Shown here one piece after another: positions 45,175-54,452 of a stretch of 64,000 bases of DNA. The translations under genes and the position numbers were made by a program. The stretch is taken from the NCBI RefSeq assembly GCF_900109045.1, contig NZ_FNYL01000014.1, positions 124,001 to 188,000 of the forward strand, written 5' to 3'. Position 1 is the stretch's first letter; the number at the start of each line of letters is the position of its first letter. The notes under the pieces are model-generated. The model had not been told where the DNA came from. It did no database searches and was given only the letters and a program-made list of their open reading frames with translations. Origin of the DNA: Dyadobacter sp. SG02. GTDB taxonomy: Bacteria > Bacteroidota > Bacteroidia > Cytophagales > Spirosomataceae.

Positions 45175-45834
45175 TTATACCAACTGCGCTTTAATGTACT
45201 TAATGGTATAACCTTTTGCGGTAAAAATTCCCTCGTAATGCGTGCGAACGCCGTGATGCTCATCCAGCAAATGCGACTGGTACAGATCGTACGTGTGCTC
45301 GATAATGCGGAAATTCGGTGCCTCGCCAAGCGTCTGCAGAGTGTATTCGTAAAGAAAATCACTGTCCGTTTTGAGAAAGAACATCCCTCCCTCCTTCAAA
45401 AACGTGGCATATTTGGCCAAAAAGCTGGGATTGGTGAGCCGGTATTTCTCATTACGGTCGCGTACCTGCGGATCGGGATGGATGAGCCAGATCTCGCTCA
45501 GTTCGCCATCTCCGAAAAACTCGTCTGAATATTGAATGCCTGCACGAAGAAAAGCCACATTAGAGAGATTCTGTTCTGTGGCCAACGCACTCCCGCGCGC
45601 AATCCGGTCACCTTTGATATCGACCCCGATAAAATTCTTTTCCGGGAATTTACTGCCCAATCCAACCGTATATTCTCCTTTACCACAAGCCAATTCCACT
45701 ACAATCGGGCCTTCGTTGTTAAAGTATAGCTTATTCCAATTGCCTTTTACTTCCGAATAAAGCGGTTTCCCCGCCTGAACTACATTTTCTGCCTGCTCAC
45801 TAAACTGGTAATGATGTAACTTTCTTCTTGCCAT
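45175..45834 (-). CDS. trmB: tRNA (guanine-N7)-methyltransferase
   Basis: Methylates N7 of guanine 46 in tRNA using S-adenosylmethionine. 219 residues. The SAM-binding motif V-V-E-L-A-C-G-K-G-E-Y is near residue 46-56, followed by F-I-G-V-D-I-K-G-D-R. The substrate-binding W-L-I-H-P-D-P stretch appears in the Bacteroidota form rather than the F-P-D-P-W of proteobacteria. A late T-H-Y-E-G block ends the family core. It is the last gene of the operon TonB-like - folC - trmB, 14 bp after folC. Confidence 0.93.
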   Translation of the reverse strand: MARRKLHHYQFSEQAENVVQAGKPLYSEVKGNWNKLYFNNEGPIVVELACGKGEYTVGLGSKFPEKNFIGVDIKGDRIARGSALATEQNLSNVAFLRAGIQYSDEFFGDGELSEIWLIHPDPQVRDRNEKYRLTNPSFLAKYATFLKEGGMFFLKTDSDFLYEYTLQTLGEAPNFRIIEHTYDLYQSHLLDEHHGVRTHYEGIFTAKGYTIKYIKAQLV

Positions 45835-45848
45835 TATACTTGTATGCT

Positions 45849-47150
45849 CTATAAACTTTCAATATCTGCCACTACAAAGGTACTACCGCCGACGTAAATT
45901 GCGTCCATCGGCGCAGAATCCCCGATAGCTTCTTCCAGGGCTTCGTTCACATTTCCGAAGGTCTTCCCTATCAAACCATGCTCCAACGCCTTCAACCGCA
46001 GTTCTTCCGCCTTTAACGCCCGCATATTGGAAGGTTCGCAGAAGTAATATTCGGCGTCTTTCGGAAACAGCGACAACATGGTAGAAATATCCTTATCGCC
46101 GACAAAACCGACCACAAACCGCTTCGTTCCCTTGCAAACCGTATCAAATTGCGCCAGAGTGATGGTAAGACCGGCCGTATTATGTGCCGTATCACAGTAA
46201 ACGTCAGGGTTTTGGCGCAACTGCTGCCAGCGCCCTTTCAGCCCGGTAATCGCGCTGACCGATTGCAACGCCCTTCTGACAGAATCATCGGTTATCTTCC
46301 AGCCTTTCGCAATAAGAACTTCCTTGGCCGCCCACACGCCGGTAATGTTTTTCAACTGATAAGCCCCCGTGAGGTCCGCTGCAAGTCCATTCGAGACGAC
46401 CGTTCCGGAGATTTTATTCTTTACATCCACCAGCATCTTGCCTTCCGCCAATGTCATAAAACTGACCTCGTACACATCCGACGCGAACGTTAACGGAGCA
46501 CCTGCGACTTGCGCGGCAGCGGTAATGACGTCGCCGATCTCGGCATTCTGGTATTCACTGACGACTACGGGCACATCGCTTTTAATAATACCGGCCTTTT
46601 CGCCTGCGATTTTCCCCAGCGTATCACCCAGAAACTGCATATGGTCGAAGCTGATATTCGTAATCACCGACAATTCCGGTGTGATGATATTGGTGGAATC
46701 CAGCCTACCGCCCATGCCTACTTCGATCACCGCAACATCCACACCGGCCTGTTCGAAATAGGAAAATGCCATCGCAACCGTCACCTCAAAGAAGGATGGA
46801 GACAATCTATCAATGTTAGATTTTTGATCATTAACAAAGTCGACAATGAATTCTTCGGACACGCACGCGCCATTTACACGTATGCGCTCGCGGAAATCCT
46901 TCAAATGCGGCGAAGTATAGAGCCCTACCCGGTATCCCGACTCTTGCAAGATCGCCGCCAGCATGTGCGAAGTACTTCCTTTACCGTTTGTGCCGGCCAC
47001 ATGGATGGTAGGATATTTGTCCTGCGGATCGCCCAGGGCTTTACACAACTCCCGGGTAGTATGAAGGCCCGGCTTGAAAGCACGGGCCCCGATATTCTGA
47101 AAAACCGGTAACCTGTCGTACAGATATCCGATCGTTTCCTGATATGTCAT
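45849..47150 (-). CDS. folC: Folylpolyglutamate/dihydrofolate synthase
   Basis: Ligates glutamate to dihydropteroate and to folates, giving polyglutamylated one-carbon cofactors. 433 residues. The ATP-binding loop is G-T-N-G-K-G-S-T (53-60), followed by T-S-P-H-L and the Mur-ligase-like E-V-G-M-G-G-R-L-D-S-T segment, then D-T-A-H-N-T-A-G in the C-terminal domain. Whether both activities are present cannot be told from sequence. It starts 7 bp after the TonB-like gene and is transcribed with trmB. Confidence 0.93.
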   Translation of the reverse strand: MTYQETIGYLYDRLPVFQNIGARAFKPGLHTTRELCKALGDPQDKYPTIHVAGTNGKGSTSHMLAAILQESGYRVGLYTSPHLKDFRERIRVNGACVSEEFIVDFVNDQKSNIDRLSPSFFEVTVAMAFSYFEQAGVDVAVIEVGMGGRLDSTNIITPELSVITNISFDHMQFLGDTLGKIAGEKAGIIKSDVPVVVSEYQNAEIGDVITAAAQVAGAPLTFASDVYEVSFMTLAEGKMLVDVKNKISGTVVSNGLAADLTGAYQLKNITGVWAAKEVLIAKGWKITDDSVRRALQSVSAITGLKGRWQQLRQNPDVYCDTAHNTAGLTITLAQFDTVCKGTKRFVVGFVGDKDISTMLSLFPKDAEYYFCEPSNMRALKAEELRLKALEHGLIGKTFGNVNEALEEAIGDSAPMDAIYVGGSTFVVADIESL

Positions 47151-47157
47151 CTAAGTA

Positions 47158-48084
47158 TTAACGTGAACGTATTTTAAAGGTGATGGTACCGATCGATTCG
47201 TCGGGTACGTTGGCCGATTTTGGTACGAAAGTAAGGTCTCTTACTGCGGCTTTGTACTTATTGACAACCGCATAGTCGGTAACGGTTGTCGCCTGGGTGA
47301 TCACACTTTTCACGCGACCGTTTTTATCAACAGTGATTTTAAATGTAATATCGCCCGTAGCATCCGAATTATCGTCCACAACCGGTCTTCTCGACCAGCT
47401 CCAACCCGAGAGATTAAGGCCAACATTGGTGCCTCCACCGCCGCCTTCTCCCTTGTATGTTTTTGCAAAAAGGCTTCCGGTTTTGGACCCTTTGTCACCC
47501 ACACCTTCCGCATCGTCGCCGTTGTTATTGCCGCCGATGCCGGTTTTGGTACCGTTCGTGCCGTTGCTTCCCGACTTGGCGCCGGATGATTTGCTGAATA
47601 ATGCGTCTTTGTTGACGGCTTTCTCAGGCGCAGGTTTCGATACCGGTGCCGAAGCATTTTCGCTGCCTGTCGATTTTTTAACGTCAGTCTTTTCGGGAGC
47701 CTCCACCGGGCTCTCTACCTTCGAAGTGATCGCAGGCTTCTCTGCGACGGTTTTTGCGGGCTTAGGCGACTCTATTTTAGGCGGTGTCGGAGGCGTCGGC
47801 TTAGGTGTGGCTACCGACTTCACTTTTTTGACCTCCTCGGCATCCGCTTTCATGTTCTCCCTTACCTTGCTATCGTTAGGCTTATTGTAGGTCTGAACAT
47901 CCCCTTTCCCCACTTTGCTGGTCCCGTAGTTTACTTCCACGAACAATTCCATGGGTTCGATTTTGGGAAGTGAGGAGCTGAGCCGGATGAAAAAGAATGT
48001 GCCTAATATGGCAGCGGTAATCCCAAAGGACCACGCCCAAGATATTGCGATTCGCTGCCGGTCTTCTGCCTGTAATGTGATCAT
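47158..48084 (-). CDS. TonB-like energy transducer protein
   Basis: A 308-residue protein with a single N-terminal membrane anchor (about 14-33). A long Pro/Lys/Glu-rich and Gly/Asn-rich linker (about 90-215) spans the periplasm. The C-terminal TonB-like domain (about 225-308) contains I-T-F-K-I-T-V-D-K-N-G-R-V-K-S-V. It probably transmits energy to outer-membrane TonB-dependent transporters, of which this window has at least two. It sits directly ahead of folC, and the operon is separated from the SPOR gene by a terminator. Confidence 0.82.
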   Translation of the reverse strand: MITLQAEDRQRIAISWAWSFGITAAILGTFFFIRLSSSLPKIEPMELFVEVNYGTSKVGKGDVQTYNKPNDSKVRENMKADAEEVKKVKSVATPKPTPPTPPKIESPKPAKTVAEKPAITSKVESPVEAPEKTDVKKSTGSENASAPVSKPAPEKAVNKDALFSKSSGAKSGSNGTNGTKTGIGGNNNGDDAEGVGDKGSKTGSLFAKTYKGEGGGGGTNVGLNLSGWSWSRRPVVDDNSDATGDITFKITVDKNGRVKSVITQATTVTDYAVVNKYKAAVRDLTFVPKSANVPDESIGTITFKIRSR

Positions 48085-48140
48085 TTATCAATCTGGGTTT
48101 TTCTTTCGGAAAACGTAAAAGTAGTAAAAAACGTATGTAA

Positions 48141-48168
48141 CAAAAAAAGGAGGCCAAAGACCTCCTTT
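48141..48168 (-). terminator. Terminator after the SPOR protein gene
   Basis: A perfect 8-bp stem (48146-48153 with 48161-48168), followed on the minus strand by seven T. It lies 22 bp after the SPOR gene stop codon and ends the envelope operon. Confidence 0.85.
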
Positions 48169-48190
48169 CTGTATTCCCAGGTTTAAAACC

Positions 48191-49258
48191 CTATTTTTTC
48201 TTGAAAACCCAACCCGCCTCGCCAATTACTTTTTTCAGTTCGTTCGAAGCGCGGTAGGCATCGGTTTCATTGTCAAACCCATCGACGGCTACTTTCACTT
48301 TCTTGCTGCGTTCGTCGCCCGGGATGATCAATGCTTTCGTAAATCCTTTTTTTGTCAGTTCTGCGAGTAAAACATTCGCCTGTTTCGTCCCTTTGAATGC
48401 GCCGGCGATTACGTAAAACTTTGCCGAAGCAATTTCCACGGGCTTTGCCTCGATAGCGGCGGGAGCCGGTGCCGGTGTGCTGGCAACTGTTTCGACAGGA
48501 TTCACAGGGGCCGAGTCAACGGGCATTGAATCTACCTTTGCAACGATCTCCTCTCTTACCGGTGCGGGCTCGGGCGTTTTCACTTCTTCGCTCTTTACAA
48601 CCGTCGTTTCAACGGCATCTTTCCGGCTGAACATTTCGGAAAAGGGGTTCAGCGTGCTTTTAATATATTCATTTTCCGTGTTGACCAGGAAAAAGCTCAA
48701 TCCACAAAGCAGACCGGCGATCACCGCTGCCGCAGCCCAGCCTGTCCATCGACGTGGCCGTGCTTCTGTTTCCAGTTCAACCACTTCAACGTCGTCGCTG
48801 ATGTATTGGGCTGAGTTTAATGCAGCAACCGGGCGGGCTTGAACTTCAACGGTTTTGATCTTTTCGAAGCCGTACCATTCATCTTTAAAGTACTTTCCGG
48901 TGTTAGGTTCAAACACCAGCTTGCCTTCCACGTTCTGTTTGAACTCCCCGATGCCGGTAATGCTGGCTTCTCCATGAATGTCCAGACCGGATCTCAGGCG
49001 GTCGGTGTAGCCTTTGACATACTCAACCGCATCCGCATGCGTCACCTTCTCATGGCGCGAAATGTAGTTCGCCAGCAGGCCGTCATCCAGTTTTAGGTAC
49101 TCATTAAATGCAAGTCTTTTGACAGGCGGTGCGAAAATGCCAGAATTACCGTCATAAACCGCAGGTACCTGATGCGAAAGCAAGGCACCGAAGCCGGGAA
49201 TGATCACGAATTCGTACTCTCCAATGAGTTTCCGGATGACTGTTTCGACTGCTATCAT
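48191..49258 (-). CDS. HU/CCDC81-like and SPOR-domain membrane protein
   Basis: A 355-residue protein. The N-terminal part (about 1-135) matches the prokaryotic CCDC81-like HU domains of Bacteroidota, with E-Y-E-F-V-I-I-P-G-F-G-A-L and V-E-Y-V-K-G-Y-T-D. A single membrane segment lies at about 172-193. A Pro/Ala/Glu-rich linker leads to a C-terminal SPOR domain (about 278-355, F-Y-V-I-A-G-A-F) that binds denuded peptidoglycan strands. The predicted topology puts the HU-like part in the cytoplasm and SPOR in the periplasm, suggesting a role at the division site or cell wall. Confidence 0.85.
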   Translation of the reverse strand: MIAVETVIRKLIGEYEFVIIPGFGALLSHQVPAVYDGNSGIFAPPVKRLAFNEYLKLDDGLLANYISRHEKVTHADAVEYVKGYTDRLRSGLDIHGEASITGIGEFKQNVEGKLVFEPNTGKYFKDEWYGFEKIKTVEVQARPVAALNSAQYISDDVEVVELETEARPRRWTGWAAAAVIAGLLCGLSFFLVNTENEYIKSTLNPFSEMFSRKDAVETTVVKSEEVKTPEPAPVREEIVAKVDSMPVDSAPVNPVETVASTPAPAPAAIEAKPVEIASAKFYVIAGAFKGTKQANVLLAELTKKGFTKALIIPGDERSKKVKVAVDGFDNETDAYRASNELKKVIGEAGWVFKKK

Positions 49259-49288
49259 GAAGTTGAGATTGGTGTTAACTCAGCGAAG

Positions 49289-50959
49289 TTAAAAAGAAAA
49301 AGACAATCCCGCAATAAAGTTCAGCCCCTGCTGCGGGTAGTACTGATACCGCTGGTAACGTTTGCCCAATACGTTGTTCAGGTTCACAAATGCAGAGAAG
49401 TTCCTGGTTAACAGGTAGTCGATTTTAAGATTCAGATCCGCGATCACCGGTAGTTTGGTGACTTCTCCCGTCTGAAAATTTTTCGCTTTCAACCCTCTCA
49501 ACATATAAAAATCCGCCGTCACAAAGAGCTTTTTGCTGATGGTAAGGGCATTGAACCAGTTCAAAGTAAGGTCCGGGCGGTGCCACGGTTCTTCCACCTT
49601 ATCCACTGCATAATCGAAGAAGTTGGCTTTCAATGATGTTTTGAACAACTCGTTGAAATTGTAGCCAGCCTGCGCCGAAATCGTCAGCACCTTGGTTTTG
49701 CCCGGGTCATAAATGGCCGAGAAACGGGAGGTGTCCGACAGCGAGTTGTTATAGGAATAAAAGTTCTTGTAGGAAGTATAGGCCACTTTACCTTCATAAT
49801 TGATGCCCGTACCTCTTTCGCCTTTCACCCCCGCACTGATATCCGAAGTCTTTTCGGTATTCATCACCAAAACATTCGGTCCCAGCCACTGGTTTTCGCT
49901 CAGCATGCTTCTCAGCGTGTTCCGAACGATATCGCCATTCCAGCCGGCAAAAATGTGCAGGCCGGAAAACGGTGTTACGTCGAGATTTACCGCTGGAAAT
50001 GCTTTCGTACGGTTAATGTCGAGGTGGCTATCCGTCTCGTTAACAGCGTTAATACCCGCTGAAACCGAGAACATGTCGTTCACGTACTTGAATGTAGGTT
50101 TAACGCGGAACAGGTTGCGGTTGTAAGTAAAGTAGTCGACACGCTGCGAAACGTACGCATCGGCTTCGAGCATTGCGAAGAACGTTTCCGAAATCGGTAC
50201 CGAGGCCGTCAGGTTGGTCCCCCAGTCGATTTCCGACGCATTATAGCGGTCCTTCAACGTGTTCAGCCCTGTTTTTACCGAGTAATCCACCAGCACGGAA
50301 GCATCGGTATTTTCAAAGCCGAGGTTAAAGCCAAACTGGTTAATCGTCTGACGGATCGTATCACGGTCCACCACGACACCTTCGGGCTGCGGTTGGTAGC
50401 CGTAGAAATAGTAGTTTTTGCGGTTAAAATTGAAGCCTGCGTCGACTTTGTACTTCGAACGGATGTACTTTCCGCCAATCTTGAACCCTGTGGTCGCATT
50501 CGCTGAATTTTTACCATCCACCGGGCCATTGGCAGCCGAAAGGTGTTTCAGCTGCAAGGTATAAGCGAGGTCCTCCTTCGGCCTTCCGCCGACGAACAGC
50601 TCGCCCAGGAACCGGCCATAGTTACCGCCGCCTGCTTTCACATAGTTGTTCAGCACATCGGGCTCGTCTTTGCGGCTCTGCTCGTCCGACGACGCGGCTA
50701 CTGCCGGTGTCAGTTTCGGGGAAGCGAGATTGAGTTCCGGATCGACGATCTGGTACGACACTTTCTTTTTGCCGGTCTCGCCCTTCACAGGCTGTACTTT
50801 ATCGAACACCCGGTCGGCCGGGGCAAATTCTATGCTTTTGTCTTTTAAAATCTCGTATGTCTGGCTTTCAATCTCTCCTTTCTGCGCAACCGCGAACTGG
50901 GAAGTGAATCCCAGCGCAAGCAAAAACAATGAGGAACGTAATATCTTGGAATGCGTCAT
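49289..50959 (-). CDS. Outer-membrane beta-barrel, TonB-receptor-like
   Basis: A 556-residue exported protein (signal peptide 1-25, ending A-V-A-Q). From about residue 105 it shows alternating barrel strands ending in F-S-F, like the barrel part of TonB-dependent receptors. The plug domain expected before it is missing, so it may be a plugless barrel. It lies between a large TPR protein and the SPOR protein on one operon, spaced 41 and 30 bp. Function unknown; a conserved envelope unit is likely. Confidence 0.7.
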   Translation of the reverse strand: MTHSKILRSSLFLLALGFTSQFAVAQKGEIESQTYEILKDKSIEFAPADRVFDKVQPVKGETGKKKVSYQIVDPELNLASPKLTPAVAASSDEQSRKDEPDVLNNYVKAGGGNYGRFLGELFVGGRPKEDLAYTLQLKHLSAANGPVDGKNSANATTGFKIGGKYIRSKYKVDAGFNFNRKNYYFYGYQPQPEGVVVDRDTIRQTINQFGFNLGFENTDASVLVDYSVKTGLNTLKDRYNASEIDWGTNLTASVPISETFFAMLEADAYVSQRVDYFTYNRNLFRVKPTFKYVNDMFSVSAGINAVNETDSHLDINRTKAFPAVNLDVTPFSGLHIFAGWNGDIVRNTLRSMLSENQWLGPNVLVMNTEKTSDISAGVKGERGTGINYEGKVAYTSYKNFYSYNNSLSDTSRFSAIYDPGKTKVLTISAQAGYNFNELFKTSLKANFFDYAVDKVEEPWHRPDLTLNWFNALTISKKLFVTADFYMLRGLKAKNFQTGEVTKLPVIADLNLKIDYLLTRNFSAFVNLNNVLGKRYQRYQYYPQQGLNFIAGLSFSF

Positions 50960-51000
50960 GGTAACGGGTTTTTCTGTTTAATGAAACCGTAGTTCACGGG

Positions 51001-54000
51001 TTACTTTTCAATTTTGTTCAACTTCTCCTTGGCCAATTCAACCGCCTCCTTGTCATCGGAATTCTCGATAATTGAATTGAGCGTCGCCTTTGCCTGAACC
51101 TTCTCGTTCATGCCCACGTACACATCCGAGAGCAGGATGAACGAGCGTGCGCGCCAGAAGTCGTATCCTTCGAAATTTTTACCCAATTCGATGATGGCTG
51201 TTTCCGCTTCCTTGTATTTTTTCTCTTTGTAAAGGACCATAGCCGACCAGTAGGCCGCTTCCGCACCGAATTCATCCTTGGATGATGCCGATACTTTCCT
51301 GAATTCTTCGCCCGCCTTTTTCAGATCGCCTTTTTCGTAAGGCACCTTTCCGAGGTAAAGCTGCGCCTTCCCCAGGCTGGCCGGAACGATATTGCCCAAG
51401 TTGATAATCTCCTTCGCGTAATACAGCGTCGAGTCGTAGCTCTTTAAAGTGAAATAGGTGTCCATCAATCCGGTCCATGCCGTTGCCTGGTCCTTCTTGT
51501 TTTCAGCATTACGCGACAGAATGCGGAAGCTCGTTACCGCATTGTTAAAGTTGCCGCGGCCAATTTCCAATTCTGCCGAACGCTGCGCCGCCGCCCCCAC
51601 AAATTGTGAACGGTTTTGCTGGACCACTTTACTGTAAAATTGAAGTGCTTCATTCACACGATTTGTTTTATCATACGAAGAAGCGATGAAGTAAGTAGCA
51701 TCGTACTGATGCTTGCTCGCCGGATAGCTTTGCAGGAAAGCCTGCAAGGCCGAGATCGCATTTTCGTATTTCTCAGCATAATACAGGTTCCGCACGTTAT
51801 CGAACTCTACGCCTTCGAGTTTCTCGTTACCCGGGTTGCTTTTGCGCACGACGCCCAGCACCTGGTTGAACTCTTCTGGGCGCCCGACAGCCGAATAGCT
51901 TTCCTGGATACCTTCCAATGCACTTTCCGCAGATGGTGAATCCGAATATTCTGTCAGGATCTTGCGGAAATCGACAATCGCCTGCTCGTACACCTGCAAG
52001 TTGTAATAGGATTGCGCGCGGCGAAGCAATGCGGCCGGTATTAAAGTGCTTTTCGGTTTTTCGTTGATCATACGCGTAAACCCTTTCACCGCCGCTGAAT
52101 AGCTCTGGTTCTGAAAATCGATGTCGGCGAGCTGGAAGTACGCATTATCCAAATGCTTCGACTGCGGGTACTGGCTGATCAGCAACTCGAACTGACGTTT
52201 CGCTTCCGCCTCGCGGTTCATGTACACGTATGCGCGGGCCTTTTGGAAAATTGCGTAGTCCTTATCAACCTTACCTTTCGCAGCCACCTGCTCGTAGGTA
52301 CGAATCGCCTCATTGTAATTTTTGGCAGCAAGGTAGCAGTCGGCCAGCCTCGCGTGGGCATCCTCGATCATGTCCGCCTCCATTCCTTCGATGTTATTGG
52401 TAAAATCGCGGAAGTAAGGCAGCGCCTGGCTATATTTTTTCTGGTTATAGTAAATGTATCCCAAAGCATAAAGGCTCTTTTTCGAGTAAATGCCCGCTTT
52501 CGGGTTCTTGGCAATCTGGTTGTACAACGTCGCCGCTTCGTCCACACGCTTCAAACCGTAAACCGATTCCGCTTTATAGAACGATGCCGAGTTGTACAGC
52601 TCCACATCGATCGGGAATTTCAGCGACTTCTCGAACATCTCTATCGCCTGGTCGTAACGTTGTGCATTGAAATCCGTCACGCCCTGGTTGTAAGTCAGCC
52701 TCTGATAGGTACTATTTATTTTAGCATTACGCGATTTCAGCCCCTCAATGTACTTTATAGCTTGTGAACTGTTGCTCGCGCTTGCATACCCTTCTGCCAC
52801 CAATTCGGTCGCTTCCTCCGTATGCTTGCTTTCAGGGTACTTTGTCATGTAATTGTTCAGCTCTTTTACGGCATCGGTGTTATTACCGAGTTCCAGCTGC
52901 ACTTTTGCATGGTTATAAGCGGCTTCTTCCTTTACAAGCTGATTGAAGTCCAATGCCGCTGCGTTACCGAACGACGTTAAAGCATTACTTAAATTAGTCG
53001 TCTTTAAGTTGCTGATTCCCAGTATGTATGAAGCGTACTGCGAAACAGAATCCTTGCCATTTCCAACAGGCTTTAACGTGGTAATTGCCCCTTCAAAGTT
53101 GTTATTACGGAACTGTGCGTGACCGTAATGCAATGCCACTGTCGGCGGAATCGCACCCGGTCGCATACGCTTGTAGCGCTCGTAAGCTTTCACTGCATTA
53201 GCATAGTCGCCTTTCTCGTAGTACACTTCTGCTACATACAAGGCCACATCGTCCAGCTTCGTATTGCCGCGTTGGGCACCGAGGATACGCTCGCCGTATG
53301 CCAGCAACTCATCGAACTTTTTAAGCTGGTAAAGCGAAGAAATGATCCAGTTGGGAGCTTCGTTCTTATAATAGGGATGTTCCTCAATCCGCTTGAAATC
53401 CTGGTAAGCCTCCTCGAAGTTATTTTTTTGGTAATTGATCACGCCGGCGTAGAAAGAAGCGTCGCCCGCATTCTCGAAACCGACCTCGTTTTTTACCTGA
53501 TTGAACAGTGGGAGTGCCTGGTCCGGCTGCTTGGTATTATAATAGGCCATCGCAAGCCGGTAGGTGCTTTCCAGCCGCCCCGCTCCTGCCCCCGGCAGGT
53601 CTACCGCCTTTTCGAGGTACGTGATGGCTTTTTCATAATTGCCGCTTTCATAATAGTACTTCCCCAGATCACTGTAAATAAGCTGTGCTTTGGGGTGTTC
53701 TGCGTGGTTTTTGACAAACCTGTCAACCTGCACTTCGGCCTCTGGATAATTGAGGTACAGCCCTGTTACAGCCACATAATACTCGGCTGTAACCTTATTG
53801 TAGTCGCTCGTACTGAGCAACTTATCCTGCGTATTCAGGAACTCGCCGAATTCCTGTCTTGCAGCCACGTAATTGGACTTTGCATAATATTCGAGGCCGT
53901 TGCGAAAGTGTGCTTCCGGCTCCGTAATACTAAGCGTATTCTGGGCTACTACGGAAGACGCGCCTACACATACAAACATGCCGATGGTGGAGGCGCTGCG

Positions 54001-54012
54001 TTTAAAAACCAT
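51001..54012 (-). CDS. Large exported TPR-repeat protein
   Basis: A 1003-residue protein with a signal peptide (1-24, ending V-V-A-Q), followed by TPR repeats through nearly all of its length. Examples are G-K-Y-Y-Y-E-S-G-N-Y-E-K-A-I near residue 120 and several later copies of the Y-x-x-A-x-x-x-F pattern. It is a periplasmic scaffold-type protein and not clearly PorW/SprE. The start at 54012 is chosen because the signal peptide follows at once; the 26 codons before it are not signal-like. It is the first gene of the envelope operon ending at 48191. Confidence 0.85.
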   Translation of the reverse strand: MVFKRSASTIGMFVCVGASSVVAQNTLSITEPEAHFRNGLEYYAKSNYVAARQEFGEFLNTQDKLLSTSDYNKVTAEYYVAVTGLYLNYPEAEVQVDRFVKNHAEHPKAQLIYSDLGKYYYESGNYEKAITYLEKAVDLPGAGAGRLESTYRLAMAYYNTKQPDQALPLFNQVKNEVGFENAGDASFYAGVINYQKNNFEEAYQDFKRIEEHPYYKNEAPNWIISSLYQLKKFDELLAYGERILGAQRGNTKLDDVALYVAEVYYEKGDYANAVKAYERYKRMRPGAIPPTVALHYGHAQFRNNNFEGAITTLKPVGNGKDSVSQYASYILGISNLKTTNLSNALTSFGNAAALDFNQLVKEEAAYNHAKVQLELGNNTDAVKELNNYMTKYPESKHTEEATELVAEGYASASNSSQAIKYIEGLKSRNAKINSTYQRLTYNQGVTDFNAQRYDQAIEMFEKSLKFPIDVELYNSASFYKAESVYGLKRVDEAATLYNQIAKNPKAGIYSKKSLYALGYIYYNQKKYSQALPYFRDFTNNIEGMEADMIEDAHARLADCYLAAKNYNEAIRTYEQVAAKGKVDKDYAIFQKARAYVYMNREAEAKRQFELLISQYPQSKHLDNAYFQLADIDFQNQSYSAAVKGFTRMINEKPKSTLIPAALLRRAQSYYNLQVYEQAIVDFRKILTEYSDSPSAESALEGIQESYSAVGRPEEFNQVLGVVRKSNPGNEKLEGVEFDNVRNLYYAEKYENAISALQAFLQSYPASKHQYDATYFIASSYDKTNRVNEALQFYSKVVQQNRSQFVGAAAQRSAELEIGRGNFNNAVTSFRILSRNAENKKDQATAWTGLMDTYFTLKSYDSTLYYAKEIINLGNIVPASLGKAQLYLGKVPYEKGDLKKAGEEFRKVSASSKDEFGAEAAYWSAMVLYKEKKYKEAETAIIELGKNFEGYDFWRARSFILLSDVYVGMNEKVQAKATLNSIIENSDDKEAVELAKEKLNKIEK

Positions 54013-54172
54013 AGATACTGAGTTGGTGGAGTTTTGAATTAAGTTGTTGTGGTCTGCCATATCCTGACAAAAGAATATTTTGGTGCTCACTTACCGCTTA
54101 AAATTGTTTGCTATCTAACGAAAAGCATCTTAAAACCGTATACGTGCGCGCGTCGGAAATACCCTGTCTGGC

Positions 54173-54424
54173 TTAAAAAAGCACATTATGGCGGATCAGC
54201 GTGTCGTTAAAATCGGCATGCATCGCGTCGAAGCGGGAAGCAATCGCCTGGGTGAACGCTTCGTCCATACAGGCTTCGAGCTCGTCCGTCGACGTTACTT
54301 CGTAATCATCGATTTTGTAAGTTTGCTCGTACATTCCCGACTCAATCTTGATAATGTACTTGCTGTTCCATTGGTAAAGGCCGATTTTGTAGCGAGGGTT
54401 AGGGATGTCCTTGATGTACCTCAT
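54173..54424 (-). CDS. Hypothetical protein, 83 residues
   Basis: A small, soluble, charged protein with an opening Y-I-K-D-I-P-N-P-R-Y-K-I-G-L-Y-Q-W-N-S-K-Y-I-I-K-I block. It looks like an uncharacterised Bacteroidota family, but the function is not recognised. Its start codon is only 28 bp from the start of the divergent TPR lipoprotein gene. Confidence 0.6.
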   Translation of the reverse strand: MRYIKDIPNPRYKIGLYQWNSKYIIKIESGMYEQTYKIDDYEVTSTDELEACMDEAFTQAIASRFDAMHADFNDTLIRHNVLF

Positions 54425-54452
54425 AACTGGTGTTGTTACTTTTACTAATTAT

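Noticed and set aside
45568..45582. TCTGTTCTGTGG, similar to part of the regulon operator
   Set aside because: It lies inside trmB, lacks the TCC core and has no TAnTATTG partner at the fixed spacing.
53119..54021. 300-codon plus-strand open frame
   Set aside because: Antisense shadow of the large TPR protein gene with no recognisable protein features.
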